Assembly (NCBI GenBank): GCA_958443615.1
Contig: CAUCLI010000021.1
Span: 1 to 23,275, forward strand
DNA length: 23,275 nt
Origin: an uncultured Collinsella sp.
Lineage (GTDB): Bacteria > Actinomycetota > Coriobacteriia > Coriobacteriales > Coriobacteriaceae
Direction: 5' to 3'
Shown here: one piece after another, positions 1 to 7,208 of the stretch
Position numbering within the stretch: position 1 is the stretch's first letter
Layout of the letters: every line of letters starts with the position of its first letter
Translations under genes and position numbers: made by a program
The notes under the pieces: generated by a model
What the model saw: only the letters and a program-made list of their open reading frames with translations
What the model was told of the DNA's origin: nothing
Databases searched by the model: none

Positions 1-762
1 CGCCTGGCTCCCTTGCGTCTTATCGATCTCGTCGATGTATCCGAGCCGTATTCCGCCGCGCAATTCCAAGTCGATGCACGGGCGGAGATCGAGCGCCTTC
101 ATGCCGAAGACAAGCCCGTCTTCCTTTGCGGCGGAACGGGTCTCTACCTTCGAGCCGCCCTCGATGATATGCGCTTTCCAAAAGGGGAGGTGGATGACGA
201 ACGTCGCGCTCGCTATAATCGCCTCGCCAGCGAGCTCGGGCCGATGGGACTCCATGACATGCTTGCCCAGAGGGATCCGAAAAGCGCGGAGATCATCCAT
301 CCCAATAATCTCAAGCGCGTTGTGCGCGCACTTGAGATGTGTGACGAGGGAACCTCCTATGCGGATCAGGCGGCTGGCTTCTCTTCTCCCGTACCTTTTT
401 ATGAGCACGTCTCCTATGCGCTCACCATGGATCGCGGGCGCCTGTATGAGAGGATCGATGCACGCGTCGACGCGATGATGGAGCTGGGCCTTCTCGGGGA
501 GGTCGAATCCCTTTTGACCCAAGGGGCACGCGAGTCCCTCACCTCGATGCAGGCCATCGGGTACAAGGAGCTCATCTCGTATCTCGACGGCGATTGCTCT
601 ATGGAAGAGGCCGTCTCACTTATCAAGCAGCGCTCGCGTCGCTATGCCAAGCGGCAGATCAGCTGGTGTAGACGCGATGCGCGCACACGGTGGATCGATA
701 TGGATGAGATGGACATCGATGACGCCATGAGTTTCATCGAAAGGGAGGCCGGTCTCGCATGA
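1..762 (+). CDS. miaA: tRNA dimethylallyltransferase MiaA, 3' part (5' end outside window)
   Basis: MiaA transfers a dimethylallyl group to A37 of tRNAs that read UNN codons. The frame is open from base 1, and about 254 codons are present against roughly 310 for the family, so the P-loop at the N-terminus lies upstream of the window. Visible family signatures are GGTGLYLRA, the IHPNNLKRVVRALE stretch, and the C-terminal RRYAKRQISWCRRD segment that packs on tRNA. The first possible in-window start (TTG at 13) falls inside the conserved LIDLVDVSEPYSAAQF region and is not the real start. The stop overlaps the hflX start as ATGA (759-762), so the two genes are translationally coupled. The miaA-hflX pairing is widespread in bacteria. 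Identity is secure; only the upstream end is unknown. Confidence 0.96.
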   Translation, partial: RLAPLRLIDLVDVSEPYSAAQFQVDARAEIERLHAEDKPVFLCGGTGLYLRAALDDMRFPKGEVDDERRARYNRLASELGPMGLHDMLAQRDPKSAEIIHPNNLKRVVRALEMCDEGTSYADQAAGFSSPVPFYEHVSYALTMDRGRLYERIDARVDAMMELGLLGEVESLLTQGARESLTSMQAIGYKELISYLDGDCSMEEAVSLIKQRSRRYAKRQISWCRRDARTRWIDMDEMDIDDAMSFIEREAGLA

Positions 763-2048
763 GTCGATTCGAGCCCATCGTCACCGCCCCTGCTCCGGAG
801 CGCGCCATACTCGTGGGCGTTGATTGGCGCAGCGACGGCTGGCCGATCGAACGGTCTTTGGACGAACTCGAGCGTCTCGCCGATACCGCGGGCGCCGAAA
901 CGGTCGCACGAATCACCCAGCGTCTCGACAGGCCCGTTCCAAAATCCTATATCGGATCGGGTAAAGTCGAAGAGCTCAAGGGCTTCGTCAATAGGCTCGA
1001 AGCAGACATCGTGATCTTCGACGATGACCTCAGTCCCTCCCAACAGTCTTTTCTCGAGCGGGCGCTCGGGGAGCCGATCAAGGTGGTTGATCGCACGGCG
1101 CTCATTCTCGACATTTTCGGCTTGCATGCCAGGACGCGTGAGGGGCGGCTTCAAGTTCAGCTTGCACAACTTCAATATCTCCTGCCGCGACTCCGCGGGA
1201 TGTGGAGCCATCTTGCCAAGGAACAGACGCGAGGCGGTATCGGAAGCCGCTTCGGCCAAGGCGAGAGCCAGCTCGAAATCGACAGGAGGATGATCCGAAA
1301 CAAGATAGCCCAGCTTCGCCGTGAGCTCCGTGAGGTCGAAAAGCGGCGCGACGTTCAATCGAAATTGCGCAACGGCTCGCTGACCTTTCGCATCGCGCTT
1401 GCGGGATACACGAACGCCGGCAAATCGTCCTTGCTCAACAGGGTTTGCGGCCCATCGGTTCTAGCTCAAGACAAGCTGTTCGCCACGTTGGATCCGACCA
1501 CTCGGTCCCTCTCGTTGCCCGGGGGCCGAATGGTCACCATCACCGACACCGTTGGGTTCATCCAGAAATTGCCCCACGGTCTCGTCGAATCATTCAAGTC
1601 CACACTTTCAGAGGTGCGCGACGCCGACCTCATCCTGAAAGTCGTCGACATTTCCGATGACGACTATCAACGTCATATCGATGCGGTGGAGCGCGTGCTG
1701 GATGAAGTCGGCGCTGGTGATCGCCCCGCCCTCACCGTCTATAACAAAATCGATCGATTGAGTTCGGAGGAAGTCGAAGCGTTGAAGCTCCGCTTGCCGG
1801 GGGACCTATTCTTCTCCGCCGCGACTGGCGAGGGCCTCGCCGGCCTTCTCGATCGCGTGATCCTCGAGGCATCTGCTTGCGACACCCCTCATTCATGTGA
1901 GATTCCCTATCGCGAAGGGGCTTTGCTTTCGTGCATTCGCTCGCAGGGGAACATTCTCAGTGAGGAGTACCTTGAGGATCGTATCCGGCTGGTATGCAAG
2001 GTCCCTCGTCATCTCGTCGCTCGAATCAAGCCCTTTATTACTGAATAG
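759..2048 (+). CDS. hflX: GTPase HflX (ribosome-associated, stress ribosome-splitting factor)
   Basis: The protein has 429 residues, typical of HflX. The N-terminal nucleotide-binding-like domain carries the GSGKVEEL signature (about residue 67) and DDDLSPSQQ. The glycine-rich linker GGIGSRFGQGESQLE (about 159-173) is diagnostic of HflX. The GTPase domain shows G1 GYTNAGKSS (216-224), G3 DTVGF (263-267) and G4 NKID (329-332). HflX binds the 50S subunit and splits stalled or heat-damaged 70S ribosomes; that role is family knowledge. The ATG overlaps the miaA stop by 4 bases, with AAAGGGAGG about 12 bases upstream as ribosome binding site inside miaA. A strong hairpin terminator follows directly. 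It converges with lexA. Confidence 0.97.
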   Translation: MSRFEPIVTAPAPERAILVGVDWRSDGWPIERSLDELERLADTAGAETVARITQRLDRPVPKSYIGSGKVEELKGFVNRLEADIVIFDDDLSPSQQSFLERALGEPIKVVDRTALILDIFGLHARTREGRLQVQLAQLQYLLPRLRGMWSHLAKEQTRGGIGSRFGQGESQLEIDRRMIRNKIAQLRRELREVEKRRDVQSKLRNGSLTFRIALAGYTNAGKSSLLNRVCGPSVLAQDKLFATLDPTTRSLSLPGGRMVTITDTVGFIQKLPHGLVESFKSTLSEVRDADLILKVVDISDDDYQRHIDAVERVLDEVGAGDRPALTVYNKIDRLSSEEVEALKLRLPGDLFFSAATGEGLAGLLDRVILEASACDTPHSCEIPYREGALLSCIRSQGNILSEEYLEDRIRLVCKVPRHLVARIKPFITE

Positions 2049-2055
2049 CCCATGT

Positions 2056-2091
2056 AAATCGTCCCGCGGCGAGCCGCGGGACGATTTTTTT
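2056..2091 (+). terminator. Rho-independent terminator of miaA-hflX
   Basis: A perfect 15-base inverted repeat (arms 2056-2070 and 2073-2087) is followed by T residues up to 2091. The T-run also contains the lexA stop codon on the opposite strand (2090-2092). On the minus strand only about three T residues follow the hairpin, so it should work mainly for hflX and at best weakly for lexA. Confidence 0.9.
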
Positions 2092-2728
2092 AGAATCGGC
2101 GCATCAAGGCTACGACCTTGCCGAGTATGGTCGGGTTGTCGGCGTAGATGGGGTCCATCGAATCGTTTTCAGGCTGAAGGCGCACGCGACCGCGTTCTTT
2201 GTAGAACGTCTTCACTGTGGCCGACCCGTCTATCATCGCGACGACGATCTCGCCGTTCATCGCGTTTTTCTGCTCGCGGACGATGATGTAATCGCCGTTG
2301 TAGATACCGACGTTGATCATCGAGTCCCCATGCACTTCCAAAACGAAGGAGCTCGAATCGGTCGCTATTTCCGTCGGGACGGTGAACGTGTCCTCGATGT
2401 TCTGCTCGGCCAAGATGGGCATGCCGGCTGCCACGCGACCGACGAGAGGCAACCGCACCGTTCCGCGCGTGGATGATTCAACGGGGGCGTCGACTTGAAG
2501 CGACGACCCGTCGGTGTTGAACACCTCGAGTGCACGAGGCTTGGTGGCATCCCTCTTGATGAGGCCGTGCTCCTCGAGCGCGCTCAGATGGGCATGGACG
2601 GTAGAGGGGGAGGACAGGCCGACCGCGGCGGCCATCTCGCGTACGCTCGGGGGGTAGCCCTTTTCCTTCTGATATGAGCGGATGAAATCGTAAATCTGCT
2701 GCTGTCGCTTGGTGATTTTGCGGTTCAT
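2090..2728 (-). CDS. lexA: SOS repressor LexA
   Basis: LexA represses DNA-damage genes and self-cleaves when RecA filaments form. The product has 212 residues. The N-terminal winged helix-turn-helix starts TKRQQQIYDFI and includes GYPPSVREMAAAVGLSS. The autocleavage Ala-Gly is at 101-102 (GRVAAGMP), the catalytic Ser at 136 in HGDSM, and the Lys at 173 in ATVKTF. I chose the ATG at 2728 because it begins the conserved MNRKITKRQQQ sequence and has AAAGGA upstream. A longer frame exists to 2854 but would translate through the operator region. The gene is divergent from the LysM gene, and three LexA-type boxes lie between them, indicating autoregulation. Confidence 0.97.
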   Translation of the reverse strand: MNRKITKRQQQIYDFIRSYQKEKGYPPSVREMAAAVGLSSPSTVHAHLSALEEHGLIKRDATKPRALEVFNTDGSSLQVDAPVESSTRGTVRLPLVGRVAAGMPILAEQNIEDTFTVPTEIATDSSSFVLEVHGDSMINVGIYNGDYIIVREQKNAMNGEIVVAMIDGSATVKTFYKERGRVRLQPENDSMDPIYADNPTILGKVVALMRRF

Positions 2729-2745
2729 CTCAGATCCTTTCCCAT

Positions 2746-2814
2746 CAAACACTTGTTCGATTCTTCTTGACAGGAACAACTGTTCGAAGATAATAATACA
2801 CGAACACTCGTTCT
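2746..2814. promoter_or_regulatory. Three LexA (SOS) boxes in the lexA / LysM divergent promoter region
   Basis: Three 14-base sites match the Gram-positive LexA pattern CGAACNNNNGTTCG. They are 2746-2759 (CAAACACTTGTTCG, one mismatch), 2773-2786 (GGAACAACTGTTCG, one mismatch) and 2801-2814 (CGAACACTCGTTCT, one mismatch). Start-to-start spacings are 27 and 28 bases. A TATTAT element for lexA lies between the second and third box on the minus strand (2792-2797), and an AT-rich TATATAAA element at 2842-2849 precedes the LysM gene. The arrangement implies that LexA represses both divergent genes. The boxes are read directly; binding is inferred. Confidence 0.82.
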
Positions 2815-2884
2815 GATGCGAGTGTTTTGTCTGTACGGTCATATATAAATTCAAGCAGAGAGTTGATTTCGAGAGGAGAGTCCC

Positions 2885-3346
2885 GTGAACTGCGATGTCC
2901 GTGTAGTTGGAAACCTGGCCCTTGTCCCCGAGAGCGCGCCACGGCTTTCCGTCGTTAACGGGTCCGCCTCAAGCAAGGTGGTCGCACCCGCCCCTTGCCA
3001 GATGTTCGCCCCGGCAGTTTATGCGCGCTCCTCTGCTCCGCGGCTTTGCGCGTCACCAGCGCGAACTGTCGTCCTGTGCCTGATGGCCATCATCGTGTCC
3101 TGCTCGCTTTTCGCCGCCTTCGTCCGCTGCTTCGATGATTCGACGTTCGTGGAGGCGATGTCCGTCCATCCCGCGCACGTCATTGAAGTCGATGAGGGCG
3201 ATTCTCTGTGGCAGCTCGCAGAGCGCAATGCGGTGCAAGGGCTTTCGACGGCTGAGACGGTCGAGCTCATTCGTCAGTGGAACGGCCTGGATTCCGGTAT
3301 GTTGGTACCCGGGATGGAGCTTTCCGTTCCCGTTTCAGCAAAGTAA
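2885..3346 (+). CDS. Membrane-anchored LysM protein, probable SOS cell-division inhibitor (YneA/Rv2719c-like)
   Basis: This 153-residue protein has a poorly conserved 60-residue N-terminus, one transmembrane segment (about 61-82, TVVLCLMAIIVSCSLFAAFV), and a C-terminal LysM domain (about 99-150) with the hallmarks EVDEGDSLWQLAE and NGLDSGMLVPGMEL. LysM domains bind peptidoglycan. A small LysM protein divergent from lexA is a recurrent arrangement: B. subtilis YneA is an SOS division inhibitor and M. tuberculosis Rv2719c is damage-inducible. The location next to three LexA boxes and just before nrdR matches that context. The start is GTG 2885, with GAGAGGAGAG just upstream. Division inhibition is inferred from position and architecture, not from close sequence identity. 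The N-terminal region before the membrane segment is longer than in YneA. Confidence 0.8.
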   Translation: MNCDVRVVGNLALVPESAPRLSVVNGSASSKVVAPAPCQMFAPAVYARSSAPRLCASPARTVVLCLMAIIVSCSLFAAFVRCFDDSTFVEAMSVHPAHVIEVDEGDSLWQLAERNAVQGLSTAETVELIRQWNGLDSGMLVPGMELSVPVSAK

Positions 3347-3349
3347 ATA

Positions 3350-3392
3350 CCACTATATATAGCTAAATCTCCCCTTACTTTCCTATATACAT
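3350..3392 (+). promoter_or_regulatory. Probable tandem NrdR boxes upstream of nrdR
   Basis: The site 3350-3365 contains the palindromic core CTATATATAG (3353-3362), matching the NrdR-box consensus acaCwAtATaTwGtgt at 12-13 of 16 positions. A weaker copy has its core at 3383-3392 (CTATATACAT). The cores start 30 bases apart, close to three helical turns, as expected for paired NrdR boxes. This suggests autorepression of nrdR and control of dut and the permease downstream. The second site is uncertain. Confidence 0.6.
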
Positions 3393-3436
3393 GATATTCT
3401 TAATAAGTTGTTTGATTGTGAGGGGAGAATTGTCCG

Positions 3437-3880
3437 ATGCGTTGTCCCAGTTGTGGACATGATGATACCCGCGTGGTCGACTCTCGCGCTCAGGAAACCA
3501 CAAATGCCATCAAGCGCCGTCGCGAATGTCGATCATGTGGATATCGTTTCACGACGTTCGAGCGTTGCGAGGATCCCATTGAGGTCATAAAGAGCGATGG
3601 GACCGTTCAGCCTTTCGACCGCAATAAGCTCTTGGTCGGCCTTATGCGGGCCACGTCCAAGCGAGATATAGATTTGCCTGAACTCAATGCCCTCATAGAC
3701 GATATCGAGCATGAGCTTCGCGGTGGCACCCTCACCGCCGTCAGCTCGCATGATATCGGTGACATGGTGCTGAAGCGGCTCGAGCGGATCGATAAGGTCG
3801 CGTATATTCGCTTTGCATCCGTCTATCGAGATTTCCGCAATGTCGAAGAGTTCATTTCCGAGTTGGATAAGTTGAGGTAA
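3437..3880 (+). CDS. nrdR: Transcriptional repressor NrdR
   Basis: NrdR senses ATP/dATP and represses ribonucleotide reductase genes. The product has 147 residues, the family's usual length. The N-terminal zinc ribbon has Cys 3, 6, 31 and 34 (MRCPSCG and CRSCGYRFTTFE). The ATP-cone domain covers about residues 49-139 and begins VIKSDGTVQPFDRNKL. The start ATG has AGGGGAG upstream (3421-3427). dut follows after 3 bases, so they form an operon dealing with deoxynucleotide supply. No nrd reductase gene is in the window. In mycobacteria nrdR also lies next to the lexA-LysM pair. Confidence 0.97.
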   Translation: MRCPSCGHDDTRVVDSRAQETTNAIKRRRECRSCGYRFTTFERCEDPIEVIKSDGTVQPFDRNKLLVGLMRATSKRDIDLPELNALIDDIEHELRGGTLTAVSSHDIGDMVLKRLERIDKVAYIRFASVYRDFRNVEEFISELDKLR

Positions 3881-3883
3881 GAC

Positions 3884-4327
3884 ATGCCGGTTCTTTCAGT
3901 TTCGATCAAGCGGCTCGATCCCACAGTCGAGCTTCCGTCGTACGCCTATGAAGGTGATGCCGGCCTCGACCTGCGCTCCAATGCGGACGTCAGCATCGCG
4001 CCACATCAACGCGTCCTCATTCCGACCGGCCTCGCCATCGCCATCCCCGATGGCTACGCGGGCTTCGTCCAGCCCCGCAGCGGCATGGCTTTGAAGAAGG
4101 GCCTCTCGATCGCCAACACCCCGGGCCTGATCGACGCGCACTACCGCGGCGAACTCAAGGTCATCGCGGTCAATCTCGACCCCGAGAACACCATCCAAAT
4201 CGAGCGCGGCGAGCGCATCGCCCAGCTCGTCATCCAGCAGGTGCCCGTCGTGCGCCTTGTAGAAGTCGACGAACTCGATGAGACCGACCGCGGATGCGGC
4301 GGTTTCGGCTCGAGTGGCTCGAAATAG
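3884..4327 (+). CDS. dut: dUTP diphosphatase (dUTPase)
   Basis: The enzyme hydrolyses dUTP to dUMP and pyrophosphate, keeping uracil out of DNA and feeding dTMP synthesis. It is a homotrimer in the family. All five motifs are present in 147 residues: 1 DAGLDLRS (25-32), 2 PRSGMA (64-69), 3 GLIDAHYRGEL (81-91, catalytic Asp 84), 4 RGERIAQLV (108-116), and 5 RGCGGFGSSG (136-145), the C-terminal lid. The gene starts 3 bases after the nrdR stop. Its ribosome binding site must lie within the nrdR end (GTTGAGGTAAG), so coupling is likely. The permease gene begins 29 bases downstream. Confidence 0.97.
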   Translation: MPVLSVSIKRLDPTVELPSYAYEGDAGLDLRSNADVSIAPHQRVLIPTGLAIAIPDGYAGFVQPRSGMALKKGLSIANTPGLIDAHYRGELKVIAVNLDPENTIQIERGERIAQLVIQQVPVVRLVEVDELDETDRGCGGFGSSGSK

Positions 4328-4356
4328 CCGGTCCTTAAGTATAGGGGGATTTACAC

Positions 4357-5670
4357 ATGGACCAATTCTTCAAGTTGGGGGAGCGAAAGACGACCGTCGG
4401 CACTGAGCTGCGCGCCGGTCTCACGACCTTCCTCGCGATGGCCTACATCATCGTCGTCAACCCGCTGATTCTCGAGGCGGGCGGCATTCCCGTGACTGCC
4501 GCCGTCACCGCCACGTGCATCGGCGCCGGTGTCATGACGATCGCCATGGGCTTCATCTCCAACCGCCCGCTCGCGTGCGCTTCCGGTATGGGCATCAACT
4601 CCATCGTCGCCTACACGCTGTGCGGCGCCATGGGCCTCGGGTGGCAGACGGCCATGGCCATCATCTTCATCGAGGGCATCGCCATCCTTCTGCTCGTCCT
4701 CTGCGGCCTTCGCGAGGCAATCATGGACGCTATTCCGATTTCCCTGCGCCATGGCATCTCCATCGGTCTCGGCCTGTTCATCGCGATGATCGGTCTCAAG
4801 GACGGTGGCATCATCGTCGCCAATGAGGCGACGATGGTCTCCCTGGGCAGTGTCACCGACCCGGTCTTCCTCGTCGGCCTGATCTCCATCGTCGCCACCG
4901 TCATCCTGTCGTCGATGAACATCAAGGGCGCCCTGCTCTGGGGCATCGTCATCGCCGCTGTCCTGGGCATTCCGCTGGGTGTCACCGCCGCGCCGAGCAG
5001 CATCGTCGCGCCGCTTGATTTCTCCACGTTCGGCGCCCCCTTCATGGCTGACGCCGATGGCGTCATTGGCGTTGTCAAGGCCCTCACCACTCCCGCGCTC
5101 CTCCTCTTCGCCTTCTCCCTCATGATGAGCGACTTCTTCGACACCATGGGCACCGCCATGGCCGTCGCCAAGCAGGGAGAGTTCCTCACCGACGAGGGCA
5201 AGGTCGAGGACATCAAGCCCATCCTCATCGTCGACTCCGTCGCCGCTGCCGCCGGTGGCGTGTTCGGCGCGTCTTCCATCACCACATTCGTAGAGTCCGC
5301 TTCCGGCGCCGCCGACGGCGGCCGCTCCGGCCTGACCTCCATCACCGCGGGTGTCCTGTTCCTGCTCGCCGCATTCTTCTCGCCGGTCATCAGCTGCATC
5401 AGCTCTGCCGCGACCTGCGGCGCCCTGGTGTACGTCGGTTTCCTCATGATGAGCGAGGTCACCGAGATCGACTGGTCCGATATCCTGGAGGGCTTCCCGA
5501 CCTTCATGATCATCATCGGCATCCCGTTCACCTACTCGATCTCCAACGGCATCGGCCTCGGCTTCATCGCGTATGTGATCGTCGCCGCCGTCACGGGCAA
5601 CATCAAGAAGATTCGTCCGCTGATGTGGGTCGCAGCCGCCGCGTTCCTGGCTTACTTCCTGCTTCTCTAA
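4357..5670 (+). CDS. NCS2-family purine permease (AzgA/PbuG-like, adenine/guanine/hypoxanthine)
   Basis: This is a 437-residue polytopic membrane protein with 12 or more hydrophobic segments. It begins with the family signature ELRAGLTTFLAMAYIIVVNP and carries SDFFDTMGT and ASSITTFVESASGAADGGRSG, which are typical of the AzgA/PbuG branch of proton-coupled purine transporters. The exact purine cannot be told from sequence. The ATG is preceded by AGGGGGA. The gene is last in the nrdR-dut operon, which suggests purine salvage linked to nucleotide balance. The leader of 29 bases is too short for a purine riboswitch. Codons are almost all C- or G-ending, more extreme than in lexA or nrdR. A terminator follows. 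Confidence 0.93.
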   Translation: MDQFFKLGERKTTVGTELRAGLTTFLAMAYIIVVNPLILEAGGIPVTAAVTATCIGAGVMTIAMGFISNRPLACASGMGINSIVAYTLCGAMGLGWQTAMAIIFIEGIAILLLVLCGLREAIMDAIPISLRHGISIGLGLFIAMIGLKDGGIIVANEATMVSLGSVTDPVFLVGLISIVATVILSSMNIKGALLWGIVIAAVLGIPLGVTAAPSSIVAPLDFSTFGAPFMADADGVIGVVKALTTPALLLFAFSLMMSDFFDTMGTAMAVAKQGEFLTDEGKVEDIKPILIVDSVAAAAGGVFGASSITTFVESASGAADGGRSGLTSITAGVLFLLAAFFSPVISCISSAATCGALVYVGFLMMSEVTEIDWSDILEGFPTFMIIIGIPFTYSISNGIGLGFIAYVIVAAVTGNIKKIRPLMWVAAAAFLAYFLLL

Positions 5671-5701
5671 GCATCTGCAAACTCGAACATACAGGCAGAA
5701 A

Positions 5702-5734
5702 TACGCCCTCGCGAACGGTTCGCGAGGGCGTTTT
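5702..5734 (+). terminator. Terminator after the purine permease
   Basis: A 12-base GC-rich stem (arms 5704-5715 and 5719-5730, loop of three bases) is followed by TTTT (5731-5734). It lies 33 bases after the permease stop. On the minus strand it is about 85 bases beyond the glycosyltransferase stop and could also help terminate that gene. Confidence 0.85.
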
Positions 5735-5818
5735 CAATGAAATCGCACAGAGGGTGGGACTCTCGAAAATGGCCGGATGCGCCGCATGCGATTCAGAAGC
5801 CGCCGAATGACACCCGGG

Positions 5819-7108
5819 TTAGCGGGCGTGCGCGGGTTTTCCTCCCCAATAAAACTCGGCGAAATGATGATCGCGCTCGCAGGGAACGCCCACAAGCCGC
5901 ATCGTGCTGATGACGATGTCGCGGGCGGCATCGGGGCGGCGCAACGCGCGCGCGTTGACGAGGAGGCCGTGCAGCGCCTCAGGGTTGTCGTGGAGGTGTT
6001 TGAGCTGCATGATGAGCTCACGAGACGTCGTCGCGTGCATGCTGGCACCGAAAGAAGTCAGCATCACGGTATTCGACTTCTCCTGGCCGTATGCCTTTCC
6101 AAGGAGAAGCATGGGTAGCTCCGCGCATAAGCACTCGGTCACGGTAAGGCCGCCGGATTTTAAGATGGCGAGATCGCAGGCGTGCATGAGCGCGGCCATA
6201 TCGTCCACATAGTCGAGCACTGAGACATTGGGAAGGTTCATGCCGCTGAAGACAGTCCTCAGATGACCGGCGTAGGCGGTGTCCTTTCCGGGCAGGAAGA
6301 TGAAGTGCATGCCTTCGAATCCTCGAAGATAGGGGAGTGTCTCCTCGATGGCGGCTCTGAATCTGACGTAAGGCTGGGGAAGTGCGGCGCCCGCCATGAC
6401 GAGGACGAGCGTTTTGTCAGTCGGTAAGCCGAACTTCTCGCAATCGAGGTCGCGATCTCCGATCTGGCCAAAGCCCTTCCGAACGGGAATCCCCGTGACC
6501 TCGATGCATTTCTCGGGAACCCTGCGAGGGCGCAGCGTTTCCGCCATGAACTCCGTTGCGACGCAGAACAGGTCCGTCTCCTTGTGGGGCCACAGGCCCT
6601 CGATCTCATAGTCGGTCGGCACGCATACGATCGGATATTCGATGCCGGTGCGCATGCGGGCACCGACCGCGACGTTCGCCGCGGTGATATGGGTGCAGAT
6701 GACGGCAAGCGGCCTGTGTTTGGCAACATAGTCGTCAAAGGAGGTGAACATCAAGGTCGACCAGGCCGAGCCACCGCCCCACAAGAGCCTGCCCGTGAGG
6801 GTGTAACGCCATGTCACATCGTAGAGGGGCCTGGTTGCCCCGGTGAAGGCGGCGGCGGTTTTATTGCCGTCGAATTTGATCTTGCCGAAATCGAGGATAT
6901 CGAGGACATCGACCCTCACATCGTCCGGGACTCCATCAGACCCCTTCATGGCCTCAACGGCCTGGGCTATCGCCTGCGCCGCCGCCCGATGTCCCGACCC
7001 GACTGAGGCGTGGACGATGGCGATCGTAGGATGAGCCTCGGCCCCGGCATCAGCATGGTGGGTTGCCTGAGACCTTAGATCCAATGCATCTTTGGGCGTT
7101 TCTTGCAT
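5819..7108 (-). CDS. Glycosyltransferase of the MGDG synthase / processive diacylglycerol glucosyltransferase type (GT28-like)
   Basis: The 429-residue protein resembles plant MGDG synthases and B. subtilis UgtP. These transfer a sugar from a UDP-sugar to diacylglycerol at the inner membrane face. The N-terminal acceptor-side domain begins TIAIVHASVGSGHRAAAQA (about 28-46), the expected GSGH loop. The C-terminal donor domain has LVLVMAGAALPQPYVRF, FIFLPGKD and KSGGLTVTECLCAELPM. It has neither a signal peptide nor transmembrane helices, consistent with a peripheral membrane enzyme. The first ~25 residues look unstructured. The ATG at 7108 has GGGGAG upstream. The gene stands alone, divergent from trxB. 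Sugar and acceptor are not determined; glycolipid or lipoteichoic-acid anchor synthesis is an inference. Confidence 0.85.
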   Translation of the reverse strand: MQETPKDALDLRSQATHHADAGAEAHPTIAIVHASVGSGHRAAAQAIAQAVEAMKGSDGVPDDVRVDVLDILDFGKIKFDGNKTAAAFTGATRPLYDVTWRYTLTGRLLWGGGSAWSTLMFTSFDDYVAKHRPLAVICTHITAANVAVGARMRTGIEYPIVCVPTDYEIEGLWPHKETDLFCVATEFMAETLRPRRVPEKCIEVTGIPVRKGFGQIGDRDLDCEKFGLPTDKTLVLVMAGAALPQPYVRFRAAIEETLPYLRGFEGMHFIFLPGKDTAYAGHLRTVFSGMNLPNVSVLDYVDDMAALMHACDLAILKSGGLTVTECLCAELPMLLLGKAYGQEKSNTVMLTSFGASMHATTSRELIMQLKHLHDNPEALHGLLVNARALRRPDAARDIVISTMRLVGVPCERDHHFAEFYWGGKPAHAR

Positions 7109-7208
7109 GAGAGTGCTCCCCGTCTATTCCTATCCGTATTGTACGGCCCCGTCTGCAACAGTCGCGATCAAACGGGTAAGAGCAGAGAAACGACGTATGG
7201 AGGTTCAT

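Noticed and set aside
2729..2854. N-terminal extension of LexA
   Set aside because: The extension would be encoded by the LexA operators and promoter; homology and ribosome binding site support ATG 2728.
4328..4356. Possible purine riboswitch before the permease
   Set aside because: Only 29 bases separate it from dut, too short for an aptamer.
4611..5531. Minus-strand frame of 306 codons
   Set aside because: It is antisense to the purine permease; the product is Met/Arg/Pro-rich with no domain.
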